This document shows, in pieces, positions 1 to 6,138 of a stretch of 6,602 nucleotides of DNA. Every line of letters begins with the position of its first letter. The first letter of the stretch is position 1. The position numbers and the translations under genes are program-made. Source of the DNA: Pseudomonadota bacterium (lineage in GTDB: Bacteria > Pseudomonadota > Gammaproteobacteria > Burkholderiales > Gallionellaceae); the NCBI GenBank assembly GCA_021783525.1, contig JAJXTT010000105.1:1-6602 (forward strand), read 5' to 3'. The notes beneath the pieces are model-generated. The model saw nothing but the letters and a program-made list of their open reading frames with translations, did no database searches and was not told where the DNA came from.

Positions 1-911
1 ACTTTCTTGAAAGAATCAGGCAGATCCTTCAGATAATCGCTCTTGCTGCTGCCGCGCAGGTAATTGTCGGGGTTGGCTGTGAGGCGCATCTTGGCATCTT
101 CGGTGCGTCCTTCGGTATAGACGACCAACGCATCTTTGGGCAGGAACGCGGCGGAAACCCCGACCGCGCTCGTCAGCAGGCCGCCCGGATCATTACGCAG
201 GTCGAGAACCAGCCCTTGCAGTGCGCCATTGTTCTGCTTCTGCAGATTAGCCAACGCAGTAGCCAGGTTTTCGCCGGTATGTTCCTGGAACTGGGTGATG
301 CGCACGAATCCGTATCCCGGTTCCTCCAGTTTTGACTTTACGCTCTGCACCTTGATGACCGCGCGCGTCACGCTGATCTGCAAAGGCTTGGGTTCATTCT
401 TGCGCAGGATGGTGAGCACAATGACGCTGCCGGGCTTGCCGCGCATGCGTTTCACCGCGTCATTCAGGGTCAGGCCCTTCACCAGCGTATCGTCGAGCTT
501 GATGATGAGGTCACCGCTCTTGACCCCGGCCGTAAAAGCGGGTGTGTCCTCGATTGGCGAGATCACCTTGACCAAGCCGTCTTCCATGCCGACTTCGATG
601 CCCAGTCCACCGAATTCGCCTTGCGTTCCGACTTGCAGTTCCTTGAAAGCATCGGCATCCAGATAGGCGGAGTGCGGGTCGAGTCCGCTCAACATGCCGT
701 TGATGGCTGAGGTAATCAAAGTCTTGTCGCTCACCGGCTCGACATAATCGCTCTTGATACGGCCAAACACTTCGGAGAATGCGCGCAACTCTTCGACGGG
801 CAACGGCAGTTCGGTATCTTTATCCGCAACAGCGGAGAAATTCAGGCTGACCAGGATGCCTGCCACCAGACCGATGACCACCAGACCATATTCCTTGAAG
901 CGACGACTCAT
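1..911 (-). CDS. ctpA: S41 family C-terminal processing peptidase (CtpA), C-terminus cut by window edge
   Basis: Serine protease of the tail-specific/CtpA family, expected to act in the periplasm on envelope proteins, including peptidoglycan enzymes. The window holds 303 codons and the frame stays open to the left edge. Residues 9-28 form a hydrophobic signal or anchor segment after a basic MSRRFK start. Residues about 40-90 match the N-terminal region of the family, with the GLDPHSAYLD motif at 76-85. A PDZ domain follows at about 95-183 (GEFGGLGIEV at 98-107, AGVKSGDLI at 128-136). The protease core then begins, with LDLRNDPGGLL at 236-246. The catalytic Ser/Lys pair lies beyond the edge, so activity cannot be judged. 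The ATG at 909-911 has an AAGGA at 920-924 (8-base spacing) and starts 14 bases after the envC stop, so it is probably the third gene of the gpmI-envC operon. Family assignment is secure; the exact substrate is unknown. Confidence 0.95.
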   Translation of the reverse strand, partial: MSRRFKEYGLVVIGLVAGILVSLNFSAVADKDTELPLPVEELRAFSEVFGRIKSDYVEPVSDKTLITSAINGMLSGLDPHSAYLDADAFKELQVGTQGEFGGLGIEVGMEDGLVKVISPIEDTPAFTAGVKSGDLIIKLDDTLVKGLTLNDAVKRMRGKPGSVIVLTILRKNEPKPLQISVTRAVIKVQSVKSKLEEPGYGFVRITQFQEHTGENLATALANLQKQNNGALQGLVLDLRNDPGGLLTSAVGVSAAFLPKDALVVYTEGRTEDAKMRLTANPDNYLRGSSKSDYLKDLPDSFKK

Positions 912-925
912 TTGATTTTTCCTTG

Positions 926-2050
926 TCAATGCCTGACCCATTTGCCTGGGTCGAAGGGTTTGCCTTCAAAACGCAGTTCGAAGTATAAACCGGAATCTGC
1001 GTTGCCGCCGCTGCTACCCACCGTGGCGATAAGGTCACCGCCGCGCAGGCTGTCGCCGACCTGTTTGTAGAGCGTTTCGTTGTTTCCGTACAGGCTCATG
1101 TAGCCTTGCCCGTGATCGATGATGAGGAGATTGCCGAAGCCGCGCAGCCAGTCGGCATATACCACACGACCGGCGGCCACCGCCTTGACCGGCTGGCTGG
1201 GAGATGTGCGCAGGAACCAACCGGTCCATGGCATCGTGCTTTCCGGGCGACGCGCTCCGAACTTGTTGGTCACCCTGCCTTTGACCGGTAATGCCAGTTT
1301 GCCCCTGAGCGACTTGAATGCCACGCTGTCTGTCTGGGTGTCGGGCAAAACATGCGCAAGCTTCTCGACCAATTGCGACAGGCGGCTTTCGTTGCGCTGC
1401 AAATGTCCGATCTCGCGGCGCTGTTGCTTCATTTGCTGCGATATCTTGTTCAGCATCAACTGGTGTGCATGTTTATCCCGTTCCAGAAGCTGCCGCTGGT
1501 CGCGCTCTTCCGCTTGCAGTGAAGCGATTTCGTCGCTCTTTTTGCGCGCCTGATCGGTGACCGCCTGCAACCTCGCACGACCGTTGCGCAAGGACTGCAG
1601 GGTGGCAGCGCGGTTGCGCGCGATGTATTCGTAGTAGCGCAACTCGCGCGCGACCTGATTCGGGTCGTCGTTATTGAGCAGCAGTTTGAGGTATTCCTGT
1701 TCGCCCCCGTCCATATATTGCTGGTACAACAGGCGCCCAAGCATGGCCTGCTGACCTTGCAGTTCCCGATCGATTGCCGAGGCGCGTTGCTGCAACTGCG
1801 AAAGCTCCCGGTTGGCGGATTGCTGCTGTTGTGCGAGCTCGTGCAGTCTGCGGTTGCTGTTGCTGATGGCGCGTTCCGACTCGCGCAGGTTATCCGCCGC
1901 TTCGGCCCTGGATTCGCTGGATTTGTCAAAATCCTGCTGCAAGGCGGAGATGCGCTTGCGCAATTTTTCCAGGTCATCCTGCTGCGTGGCTTGCGCCGCT
2001 CCCGCGAGGAGCAGCAGCGCCAGCACAGCGAAGCGCGGCAGTACGGTCAC
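926..2050 (-). CDS. envC: Murein hydrolase activator EnvC (degenerate LytM/M23 protein)
   Basis: Periplasmic protein of 374 residues expected to activate N-acetylmuramyl-L-alanine amidases (AmiA/AmiB/AmiC type) during septal peptidoglycan splitting. A signal peptide spans residues 1-21, with an AQA cleavage site at 19-21. Residues about 24-240 are long, charged, Gln-rich coiled coil. Residues about 250-374 are a LytM/M23 domain. The zinc ligands of active M23 enzymes are missing: GWFLRTS (277-283) stands where an H-x-G-x-D type motif is expected, YMSLYGN (327-333) lacks the His, and GLYFELR (364-370) replaces HLHFE. This is the known EnvC pattern and supports an activator rather than a hydrolase. 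The start is GTG at 2048-2050, overlapping the gpmI stop as GTGA, which suggests translational coupling. This start gives a clean signal peptide. The gene is followed closely by ctpA. Confidence 0.93.
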   Translation of the reverse strand: MTVLPRFAVLALLLLAGAAQATQQDDLEKLRKRISALQQDFDKSSESRAEAADNLRESERAISNSNRRLHELAQQQQSANRELSQLQQRASAIDRELQGQQAMLGRLLYQQYMDGGEQEYLKLLLNNDDPNQVARELRYYEYIARNRAATLQSLRNGRARLQAVTDQARKKSDEIASLQAEERDQRQLLERDKHAHQLMLNKISQQMKQQRREIGHLQRNESRLSQLVEKLAHVLPDTQTDSVAFKSLRGKLALPVKGRVTNKFGARRPESTMPWTGWFLRTSPSQPVKAVAAGRVVYADWLRGFGNLLIIDHGQGYMSLYGNNETLYKQVGDSLRGGDLIATVGSSGGNADSGLYFELRFEGKPFDPGKWVRH

Positions 2051-3597
2051 AGAATATGAATGAGCGACTTGCCGGTCATTTCCGGCGGTTGAGGCAGTCC
2101 CATCATCGCCAGCAGCGTCGGCGCGACATCCTGCAGCGCGCCGGCGCCGGCCTCGGCGATGCTTGCCTTGCGCCCGATGTAGACGAACGGCACCAGATTG
2201 AGCGTATGGGCGGTGTGGGCTTGCTGTGTGGACAAGTCCCGCATCTGTTCGGCATTGCCGTGATCGGCCGTGATGAGTACCTCACCGCCGCATTCCAGCA
2301 TCGCGTTCACTACGCGCCCAATGCAGATGTCCAGCGCTTCCACCGCCTTCACTGCCGCTTCCAGGATGCCGCTGTGGCCGACCATATCGCCATTGGCATA
2401 GTTGCATAGGATCGCCTGATATTGCCTGCTCCGGATCGCGGCTTCGAGTTTGTCGGTGACTTCGAACGCGCTCATTTCCGGTTTCATGTCATAAGTGGCC
2501 ACTTTGGGTGAGGGTACGAGCACGCGGTCTTCACCAGGGTAGGGCTGTTCCCTGCCGCCGTTCATGAAGTAGGTGACATGTGCGTATTTTTCTGTTTCGG
2601 CGATACGCAGCTGTTTCAGGCCCAGATTGGAAAGATATTCACCGATGCCGTTATGGATAGAATCGGCCGTGTAAGCGCAGGGCAGATGAAAATCCTCTCC
2701 GTAGCTGCTCAGGGTGGTGTAGTTCCCCAGGTTGGGGAAGCGGGAACGCGCGAAGCCGTCGAATTTGTCCTCGGTCAGGGCGCGGGTGATCTCGCGAGCA
2801 CGGTCGGCGCGGAAATTCATGAACACGACAGAATCCCCGTCCTGCATTGCAGCGGATTCGCCGATGACGGTCGCCTGCACGAATTCGTCGTTCTCGCCGC
2901 GCGCATAAGCCGCCTCCAGCGCGGCCCGGGGTGTGGCAAAGCCGAACGGAGCCTTGCCCAGAGTGAGCATGTCGTAGGCGATCTGCACGCGTTCCCAGCG
3001 GTTATCGCGGTCCATGGCGAAGAATCGTCCCACGAGGGTTGCAATACGTCCCGAGCCAAGCTGCGCACATTTGTCTTGCAGCGATTGCAGAGACTGGGCG
3101 GCGCTGCGGGGAGGGGTGTCTCGTCCGTCGAGGAAGGCATGGATGAAGATGTTTTTCAGCCCGGCGCGTGCGGCCAGTTCCAGCATGGCGTGCATGTGTG
3201 CCTCATGGCTATGCACGCCGCCCGGAGACAGCAGGCCGAGTATGTGCAGCGCCGTTCCGCGTTGCTTTGCGGAATCGACCGCTTGCACAAGTGCGGGATT
3301 GGTGTAGAAGCTCCCGTTCTCGATCGCCAGATCGACTTTGGTAAGGTCCTGATATACGACGCGTCCGGCGCCGATATTCAGGTGGCCCACCTCGGAATTG
3401 CCCATCTGGCCGGTGGGCAATCCGACGCGCAATTCGGAGGCGTTTATCAGGGTGTGCGGATACTCACTCCATAATTTGTCCCAATTCGGTTTGCGCGCAC
3501 AGGCAACCGCGTTGAAATCGGGATCCTCGCGATAGCCAAAACCATCGAGGATGAGCAAGAGGACGGGAGTGATTGGTTGAGTCGACTGTACGGTCAT
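2047..3597 (-). CDS. gpmI: 2,3-bisphosphoglycerate-independent phosphoglycerate mutase
   Basis: Interconverts 3- and 2-phosphoglycerate in glycolysis and gluconeogenesis without a bisphosphoglycerate cofactor, using two Mn ions and a phosphoserine intermediate; cytosolic. At 516 residues it is full length for the family. Visible active-site elements are the metal Asp D18 in LDGFG; the catalytic Ser S68 in GQMGNSEVGH; H129 in GGVHSHEAH; D157/R159/D160 in LDGRDTPP; R191 and R197 in GRFFAMDRD; R263/R266 in NFRADRARE; K337 in EKYAHVTYF; D404 and H408 in NGDMVGHSG; D445/H446 in TADHGNAE; and H464 in AHTAHT. No key residue is missing. The ATG start is at 3595-3597 and its ribosome site is weak. It is the first gene of a minus-strand operon with envC (4-base overlap) and ctpA, and is divergent from the ArsR-type regulator. 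Confidence 0.98.
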   Translation of the reverse strand: MTVQSTQPITPVLLLILDGFGYREDPDFNAVACARKPNWDKLWSEYPHTLINASELRVGLPTGQMGNSEVGHLNIGAGRVVYQDLTKVDLAIENGSFYTNPALVQAVDSAKQRGTALHILGLLSPGGVHSHEAHMHAMLELAARAGLKNIFIHAFLDGRDTPPRSAAQSLQSLQDKCAQLGSGRIATLVGRFFAMDRDNRWERVQIAYDMLTLGKAPFGFATPRAALEAAYARGENDEFVQATVIGESAAMQDGDSVVFMNFRADRAREITRALTEDKFDGFARSRFPNLGNYTTLSSYGEDFHLPCAYTADSIHNGIGEYLSNLGLKQLRIAETEKYAHVTYFMNGGREQPYPGEDRVLVPSPKVATYDMKPEMSAFEVTDKLEAAIRSRQYQAILCNYANGDMVGHSGILEAAVKAVEALDICIGRVVNAMLECGGEVLITADHGNAEQMRDLSTQQAHTAHTLNLVPFVYIGRKASIAEAGAGALQDVAPTLLAMMGLPQPPEMTGKSLIHIL

Positions 3598-3738
3598 GCT
3601 GGCTTTTTTGTCACCAAGATATCAAAATATAAGTAGTTGCTAATTTAGTGCGCTGCGAAGCAACGCTGCGTCAGTGCAGGATTTTAGCCGATTTCGGGGC
3701 GAGACATGCCCCCACTTCCAAAGATGGCAGGCGAACTT
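3598..3738. promoter_or_regulatory. Divergent intergenic region between gpmI and the ArsR-type regulator
   Basis: No gene is seen in these bases. They must hold the promoters of both divergent transcripts. The part next to gpmI (about 3618-3646) is AT-rich. On the plus strand, TTGTCA (3608-3613) and TATAAG (3628-3633) resemble -35 and -10 boxes, but the 14-base spacer is short. On the minus strand the same AT-rich block offers TATATT-like -10 sequences without a convincing -35. CGCTGCG occurs twice as a direct repeat (3651-3657 and 3664-3670). A self-regulated ArsR-type operator would be expected here, but I see no long palindrome that identifies it. If the upstream start at 3706 is used, the region ends at 3705. 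Confidence 0.45.
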
Positions 3739-4041
3739 ATGACGAACAAACTGATCGATAAAGATGAACATATCATGGAAGCTTCGCTGGCGATCAAGGC
3801 GATTGCGCATCCGTTACGCTTGAAAATATTGTGCGTGCTTGCCGGCGATGAATTAAGCGTTCAGGAAATCGTGGACAGCGTGGGCACGACGCAGAGCAAT
3901 ATCTCGCAACATCTTGCAATCCTGCGCGATAAAGGCGTACTGGCCACCCGCAAGGATGCCAATCGGGTGTTCTACCGCATCGGCGATCCACGCACCCTGA
4001 AACTCGTAGGGATGATGCGCGATGTATTCTGTTCGACTTGA
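3739..4041 (+). CDS. ArsR-family winged-helix repressor, SqrR/BigR/YgaV-like (probable persulfide sensor)
   Basis: Small DNA-binding repressor of 100 residues from the preferred start. The AHPLRLKIL motif (23-31) and the recognition-helix region TTQSNISQHLAILRDKGVL (50-68) are typical ArsR helix-turn-helix features, followed by a wing (RKDANRVFYRI, 71-81). The metal-binding ELCVCDL-type motif of ArsR/SmtB sensors is absent; the equivalent helix reads ELSVQEIVDSVG. Two cysteines remain, C32 (LKILC) and C98 (DVFCST), 66 residues apart. From memory this equals the spacing of the redox-active pair in SqrR (Cys41/Cys107) and BigR (Cys42/Cys108), which sense persulfides. That specificity is inference, supported by the nearby DUF2892 and rhodanese genes. 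ATG 3739 gives a length like E. coli YgaV and has AGG at 3729-3731. An in-frame ATG at 3706 would add 11 residues (MPPLPKMAGEL) and cannot be excluded. Confidence 0.88.
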   Translation: MTNKLIDKDEHIMEASLAIKAIAHPLRLKILCVLAGDELSVQEIVDSVGTTQSNISQHLAILRDKGVLATRKDANRVFYRIGDPRTLKLVGMMRDVFCST

Positions 4042-4049
4042 GCGGATTT

Positions 4050-4073
4050 GCTGTTCCTCTTGAGGAAGGCAGC
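4050..4073 (+). other. Hairpin just downstream of the ArsR-type gene
   Basis: TTCCTC (4054-4059) and GAGGAA (4062-4067) are perfect complements around TT. The stem can extend with GCTG (4050-4053) pairing to CAGC (4070-4073) across a 2-base bulge (GG, 4068-4069). It begins 9 bases after the regulator's stop. No run of T follows, so it is not a standard intrinsic terminator. It could be an RNA processing or stability element, or part of a protein-binding site upstream of the DUF2892 gene. The pairing is seen directly; the function is unknown. Confidence 0.4.
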
Positions 4074-4113
4074 CAGGTTACCGTATTAAGTCATGCCGTA
4101 TAGGAAATTCCAG

Positions 4114-4119
4114 TAAAAT
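4114..4119 (+). promoter_or_regulatory. Possible -10 box (TAAAAT) upstream of the DUF2892 gene
   Basis: TAAAAT lies 25 bases before the ATG at 4145 in the 103-base gap after the regulator gene. It resembles a sigma-70 -10 box, but no good -35 is found 16-18 bases upstream. An alternative pair is TTGAGG (4060-4065) with TATTAA (4084-4089), spacer 18. Either would allow the DUF2892 gene and the ligase to be transcribed separately from the regulator. Weak evidence. Confidence 0.25.
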
Positions 4120-4130
4120 CGCCAGTCTTT

Positions 4131-4136
4131 AAGGAG
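4131..4136 (+). promoter_or_regulatory. Strong ribosome binding site deciding the DUF2892 start
   Basis: AAGGAG sits 8 bases before ATG 4145, a near-ideal arrangement. It overlaps the in-frame GTG at 4136, which therefore cannot be the real start. Confidence 0.8.
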
Positions 4137-4144
4137 TGTTGAAA

Positions 4145-4354
4145 ATGAACGCTGAACGCATAGTCCGTATTGTCGCAGGCAGTTTCATCCTGCTGTCCCT
4201 GGCATTGGGAGTGGAAGTGAGTCCGCTGTTCGTCAGCAAATACTTTTTGCTATTCACCGCCTTCGTCGGATTGAATCTGTTTCAGAGCGGCTTCACGCAG
4301 ATATGCCCCTTGAATAGCATTCTTGCCCGCTTCGGTATCAAAGGCAGTTGCTAA
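4145..4354 (+). CDS. DUF2892 (YgaP-like transmembrane domain) small inner-membrane protein
   Basis: Membrane protein of 69 residues with two hydrophobic segments, about 7-23 (IVRIVAGSFILLSLALG) and 29-46 (FVSKYFLLFTAFVGLNLF). It then carries the family's Cys-Pro-Leu motif (C54-P55-L56) and a second cysteine as the last residue (C69). The N-terminus MNAERIVRIVAGSFIL and the QICPLNSILARFGIK end are typical of stand-alone DUF2892 proteins. In E. coli this domain is the membrane part of YgaP, fused to a rhodanese domain and partnered with the YgaV regulator. Here an ArsR/YgaV-like gene lies 103 bases upstream and a separate rhodanese gene lies downstream of the ligase. Biochemical function is not established; a role in sulfur/persulfide handling is inferred from the neighbours. 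The last seven bases overlap the start of the ligase gene. Confidence 0.88.
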   Translation: MNAERIVRIVAGSFILLSLALGVEVSPLFVSKYFLLFTAFVGLNLFQSGFTQICPLNSILARFGIKGSC

Positions 4355-6138
4355 AAAAACCTTCAGCCATTTCGTTTGGTCTGGCCCACATCAGTCTGGC
4401 CTTCGTCGGACTGATGTGGGTTTTGCCTTTCCTGTACTACAACCACGCTTATCCCATCACGACCTTCTATCAGGAGTGGGGCACAGGTGTGCTGGGCGTG
4501 TGCGCGATGCTGCTGTTGCTCACAGCACGCTATTGGCGGGAGCCCGAAGTGCCGCGCATCGTGTTGTTGCCCATCGGGTTGATGCTTTTGCTGATGTTGC
4601 AGTACCTCGTGGGGCGCATCACTTACTTCGATCACTTGATGCTCCTGGCGCTGTATTTCATGTTTGCCGCATTGCTGATCATGTTGGGGCAGCGTCTGCG
4701 GGTAGAGCTGGGGTTGCCGGTGCTGGCGACTGCGCTGGCCATATTCCTGCTGGCGGGTGCGGAGCTGAATACGCTGGCGGGCATCTTGCAGCATTACCGC
4801 TGGAATACATTCCTGAACCCGATCATCACGGCCAAGACATCTCACGCGGTGTATGGCAACCTGGCACAGCCCAACCATTATGCCAATTACATCGCCCTGG
4901 GCATGATCTCGCTGGGACTGCTGTATGCGAGGTTTTCCATGCGCATTTGGCAAGTGGTGGTGCTGGCGGCACCGATGCTTTTCGTGATGGTGCTGTCCGG
5001 GTCGCGCAGTTCATGGTTGTATCTGTTGTCTGCCGCCGCTTTGGCTTTTTTGTGGCAACGGCGTGATCGAGCCTTGCGACCGTTGATGTACTTCACTTTG
5101 CTGCTGCTGCTGGCATTCGGGTTGATGCACTTCGTGGTGCAGATACCGTGGCTGGAAGGCGCCACCGGAAGCGTGACCACAGCGGAGCGTTTGTTCGGGG
5201 ATAATGCCAGCGGGGCTATCCGCTTGCATTTGTGGCGCGAAGCAGCGCTGATTTTTGCCCAGTTCCCGCTGCTGGGTGCGGGCTTTGGCCAGTTCGCATT
5301 CCAGCATTTTCAGCTCGCGGCGGAATTGCGCAATCCGGCTCTCACAGGCTTGTATAACAACGCGCATGATCTGGTGATGCAGACCGCAGCCGAAACAGGC
5401 CTGTCGGGGTTGCTGATCCTGCTGGGCACGCTGGGCATCTGGTTTCGTCAAGCCGTGCGCGGGGCGCAATTCACCCTTTACCACTGGTGGGGGTATGCGA
5501 TCCTGGCTGTACTGGGCATCCACAGCCTGCTTGAATACCCGCTGTGGTACCTGTATTTCATGGGGGTGGCCGCCGTGATGCTGGGCATGTTCGACACGAC
5601 GACCTATCGTCTGGAACTGCGCACCGCTGGGCGCGTATCTGTAGCCATGATGCTGGTGCTGGGCACGCTCTCACTGACCCAGGTGTTTCTGGAATATAAG
5701 CGACTGGAGAATGCACTGGTGATGCGAGGCAAGACAAGCGCCGACCGCAGCCTCATTCCGCGTGTTCAGGACGAATTGACCAAGGTGCATCAGTCTGCGT
5801 TATTGAGCTCCTATGCCGACTTGTTCATTGCCAGCACGATGGAACTCAGCGCCGACCATCTGGAACAAAAGCTCGAACTGAACGAACGCATGCAACGTTT
5901 CATTCCGATCGCCCCCCTGGTTTATCATCAGGTATCGCTGCTGGCGTTATCGAATCGCCAGGCGGAAGCCAGGGCGCAATTGGAACGCGCGATCTGGTCT
6001 TACCCCATGGAATATCCAACGGCACGTACTGAATTGGAAGGATTGGCACGCAATGACCCCGCGCACTTTTCCGCTCTGTTAGAATTCGCCACCCAAAAAT
6101 ACGAGGAGTACCGACGTGCTGCAATTCCTGCAAAATAA
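4348..6138 (+). CDS. PglL/Wzy-family O-antigen ligase or protein O-oligosaccharyltransferase
   Basis: Integral inner-membrane enzyme of 596 residues that should transfer a lipid-linked glycan to an acceptor in the periplasm. The acceptor is pilin or other proteins for PglL-type enzymes, or lipid A core for WaaL-type. About ten or more hydrophobic segments span residues 8-445, and the C-terminal 150 residues are soluble and helical. PglL-like landmarks are the N-terminal LMWVLPFLYYNHAYPITTFYQEW region (22-44), GNLAQPNHYANY (170-181), SGSRSSWLYLL (217-227), GAGFGQFAFQHF (310-321), NNAHDLVMQTAAETG (337-351) with the probable essential H340, and HSLLEYPLWYLYFMG (392-406). The TTG start at 4348 is the only usual start codon upstream that keeps the first membrane segment; an in-frame TAG lies at 4315-4317. 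A weak AAAGG (4340-4344) precedes it. It overlaps the DUF2892 gene by 7 bases and the rhodanese gene by 23. I favour PglL over WaaL, but acceptor and glycan cannot be read from sequence. Confidence 0.9.
   Translation: MLKKPSAISFGLAHISLAFVGLMWVLPFLYYNHAYPITTFYQEWGTGVLGVCAMLLLLTARYWREPEVPRIVLLPIGLMLLLMLQYLVGRITYFDHLMLLALYFMFAALLIMLGQRLRVELGLPVLATALAIFLLAGAELNTLAGILQHYRWNTFLNPIITAKTSHAVYGNLAQPNHYANYIALGMISLGLLYARFSMRIWQVVVLAAPMLFVMVLSGSRSSWLYLLSAAALAFLWQRRDRALRPLMYFTLLLLLAFGLMHFVVQIPWLEGATGSVTTAERLFGDNASGAIRLHLWREAALIFAQFPLLGAGFGQFAFQHFQLAAELRNPALTGLYNNAHDLVMQTAAETGLSGLLILLGTLGIWFRQAVRGAQFTLYHWWGYAILAVLGIHSLLEYPLWYLYFMGVAAVMLGMFDTTTYRLELRTAGRVSVAMMLVLGTLSLTQVFLEYKRLENALVMRGKTSADRSLIPRVQDELTKVHQSALLSSYADLFIASTMELSADHLEQKLELNERMQRFIPIAPLVYHQVSLLALSNRQAEARAQLERAIWSYPMEYPTARTELEGLARNDPAHFSALLEFATQKYEEYRRAAIPAK
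4385..4420 (+). repeat. Perfect 12-bp inverted repeat inside the ligase 5' coding region
   Basis: CCCACATCAGTC (4385-4396) and GACTGATGTGGG (4409-4420) are exact reverse complements around a 12-base loop, followed by TTTTGCCTTT (4421-4430). The RNA would form a stable stem with a moderately U-rich 3' flank, resembling an intrinsic terminator. It lies within codons 13-25 of the ligase, 37 bases after its TTG start. The pairing is read directly; terminator or attenuator action is inference. Confidence 0.7.
6103..6108 (+). promoter_or_regulatory. Ribosome binding site deciding the rhodanese GTG start
   Basis: GAGGAG lies 7 bases before GTG 6116, inside the ligase coding sequence. This strong site supports a GTG start and the 23-base overlap between the two genes. 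Confidence 0.75.

Noticed and set aside
136..666. Plus-strand open frame of 176 codons at the left end
   Set aside because: It is antisense to ctpA, which reads continuously on the minus strand with clear signal, PDZ and S41 motifs.
926..1300. Active M23 zinc endopeptidase domain in the envC product
   Set aside because: The His and Asp zinc ligands are replaced (GWFLRTS, YMSLYGN, GLYFELR), which is the expected inactive form in EnvC.
2578..3474. Long plus-strand open frame of 298 codons
   Set aside because: It is antisense to gpmI, whose protein is a full-length family match with all active-site residues. The antisense translation resembles no family and has no good ribosome site.
3651..3670. 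Repeat of CGCTGCG as the start of a repeat array
   Set aside because: There are only two copies of a seven-base GC-rich word and no further units, so no array or CRISPR is present.
3739..4041. Metal- or arsenic-sensing ArsR
   Set aside because: The metal-binding cysteine motif in the DNA-binding helix is absent and no arsenic or metal resistance gene is nearby.
4136..4144. GTG start for the DUF2892 protein
   Set aside because: The GTG overlaps the AAGGAG ribosome site. ATG 4145 is ideally spaced and gives the family's usual N-terminus.
4323..5066. Plus-strand open frame of 247 codons overlapping the ligase
   Set aside because: It is a different frame of the ligase gene. Its translation is rich in His, Arg and Ala, without membrane segments or motifs.
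5011..5523. Minus-strand open frame of 170 codons, with others at 4363-4953 and 5900-6502
   Set aside because: All are antisense to the ligase or rhodanese genes, have low-complexity Gln/His/Arg-rich translations and lack recognisable domains.
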